Assembly (NCBI GenBank): GCA_947176475.1
Contig: CAMWQX010000096.1
Coordinates: 1 to 5,538 of the forward strand
Reading direction: 5' to 3'
DNA: 5,538 bases
From: an uncultured Bacillota bacterium
Lineage (GTDB): Bacteria > Bacillota_I > Bacilli_A > RF39 > UBA660
Positions 4,926 through 5,538 of the stretch are shown piece after piece. The notes beneath the pieces were generated by a model. It searched no databases. It saw only the letters and a program-made list of their open reading frames with translations, and was not told the origin of the DNA. How positions within the stretch are numbered: the first letter of the stretch is position 1; each line of letters begins with the position of its first letter. A program made the translations under genes and the position numbers.

Positions 4926-5477
4926 ATGGAGTTTAATAAAGAGATAATAGAAAGATCATTAAAAGTTTGGGAATTTGATATAGATAACATATCAACTGAA
5001 GAAATACAACATGTACCACTACATGAATGGAGAATAACAACTAAAGACAAACCATTACTATATGTTGAAAATTTACAAGTATGTGTTGGCTTATATGCTT
5101 ATGGAAATAATTTTGCTTTCGCGGCTCATATTAACCCCCTTGTTCTTGCAAAAAATGAATATGCTTTAGATGTAAATGGAAATCCATCATATTGTAACAG
5201 ATGTCAAGATTTATTAACACAATTATTAAACTATAATGGCGATATTACTGAGCCATTTAAAATAGGTATATCTTTTGGCGTTACTCCAATTGCCGATACA
5301 GAAAAAACAATGCAATTAATTTTTAGTGGAGTAGAAGAAGTGATTAAAAGATTAAATGATTTAGGAATTCCTATAATCCAATTAGAAAATATTTATGAAC
5401 CAGAATTTATTATTGATTCTTTAAATAACTGCCTAATTACTCCAGAGCCCAATAAAGCGGTTATGCTTCCCCATTAA
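4926..5477 (+). CDS. CheD-like protein of unknown role, second gene of the alaS operon
   Basis: The protein has 183 residues. A perfect AGGAGG (4915-4920) sets the start at 4926. It follows alaS by 58 bases with no visible terminator, so T-box readthrough should reach it. Residues 49-71 read NLQVCVGLYAYGNNFAFAAHINP. This resembles the CheD deamidase core, in which a catalytic Cys begins a strand (GSCVAV) and a His ends the next (AMAHVML). Here C53 and H68 are 15 apart against 17 in CheD as I recall it, a shorter turn. Downstream, R92 and a helix about 93-102, a strand IGISFGVTP (113-121) and a helix ending in LNDLGIPI (143-150) also follow the CheD order (Gly-rich strand, helix, GIPI). CheD deamidates chemoreceptor glutamines, but no chemotaxis gene is in view, so the target would differ. 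C90 and C93 form a CxxC pair. There is no signal peptide or membrane helix. Fold assignment is moderate and function unknown. Confidence 0.8.
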   Translation: MEFNKEIIERSLKVWEFDIDNISTEEIQHVPLHEWRITTKDKPLLYVENLQVCVGLYAYGNNFAFAAHINPLVLAKNEYALDVNGNPSYCNRCQDLLTQLLNYNGDITEPFKIGISFGVTPIADTEKTMQLIFSGVEEVIKRLNDLGIPIIQLENIYEPEFIIDSLNNCLITPEPNKAVMLPH

Positions 5478-5505
5478 TAAGCACATTTTAATATCCTTAA
5501 TATTA

Positions 5506-5514
5506 TGATAAACT
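5506..5514 (+). promoter_or_regulatory. Possible extended -10 element at the right edge
   Basis: TGA followed by TAAACT (5509-5514) resembles the extended -10 element before the tRNA gene and could drive a gene beyond the window. There is no clear -35 box. This is weak evidence in an A/T-rich gap. Confidence 0.25.
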
Positions 5515-5538
5515 ATTATTGATAGGATTTATTAAAAG

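Noticed and set aside
443..5477. Alternative genetic code with TGA as Trp, as in Mycoplasma
   Set aside because: Trp is written TGG in the genes checked, with no in-frame TGA in any intact gene. The absence of TGA stops among six genes is too few to argue otherwise.
1..5538. CRISPR array
   Set aside because: No regularly spaced short direct repeats were seen. The only clear direct repeat is the pair at the tRNA end.

Overview
The window is strongly A+T-rich (composition not counted) and every gene reads on the + strand. It looks like a chromosomal segment of a low-GC Firmicutes/Bacilli-type bacterium, possibly one of the reduced, Mollicutes-like gut lineages. The support is a canonical T-box leader, AGGAGG-type ribosome binding sites, U-run terminators and TTGACA/TATAAT promoters. 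All intact genes read through with TGG for Trp and none has an in-frame TGA, so there is no sign of the Mycoplasma code. The species assignment is inference.

Layout. Positions 2-343 are the 3' end of a gene that enters from the left, probably a surface or secreted protein. An HD-domain phosphohydrolase gene follows (443-964) with its own promoter, an inverted repeat in its leader and a terminator overlapping its stop codon. Then come a tRNA-Arg(CCT) gene (1001-1077), a terminator, a nucleoside hydrolase gene (start corrected to 1222, ends 2061) and an unrecognised 185-residue protein (2113-2670). The gene-free stretch 2671-3085 holds a second copy of the tRNA 3' end (2684-2704), two hairpins, a strong promoter and an alanine-specific T-box riboswitch. 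The T-box controls a compact alanyl-tRNA synthetase gene (3086-4867). A CheD-like protein gene (4926-5477) follows and is probably in the same operon.

Main observation. The last 16 bases of the tRNA-Arg gene plus the next five bases recur at 2684-2704 with 19 of 21 positions identical. This is the attL/attR signature of an element inserted at a tRNA 3' end. The putative insert is only about 1.6 kb and carries its own tRNA-proximal terminator, a promoter, the nucleoside hydrolase and the unknown protein, but no integrase. It is either a decayed remnant or a minimal element mobilised in trans.

The second module is a translation-stress unit. Uncharged tRNA-Ala would switch on a short AlaRS that lacks the usual editing-side beta-barrel and the C-Ala domain. 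It would also switch on a protein with a Cys/His arrangement like CheD deamidases, although no chemotaxis gene is visible here.
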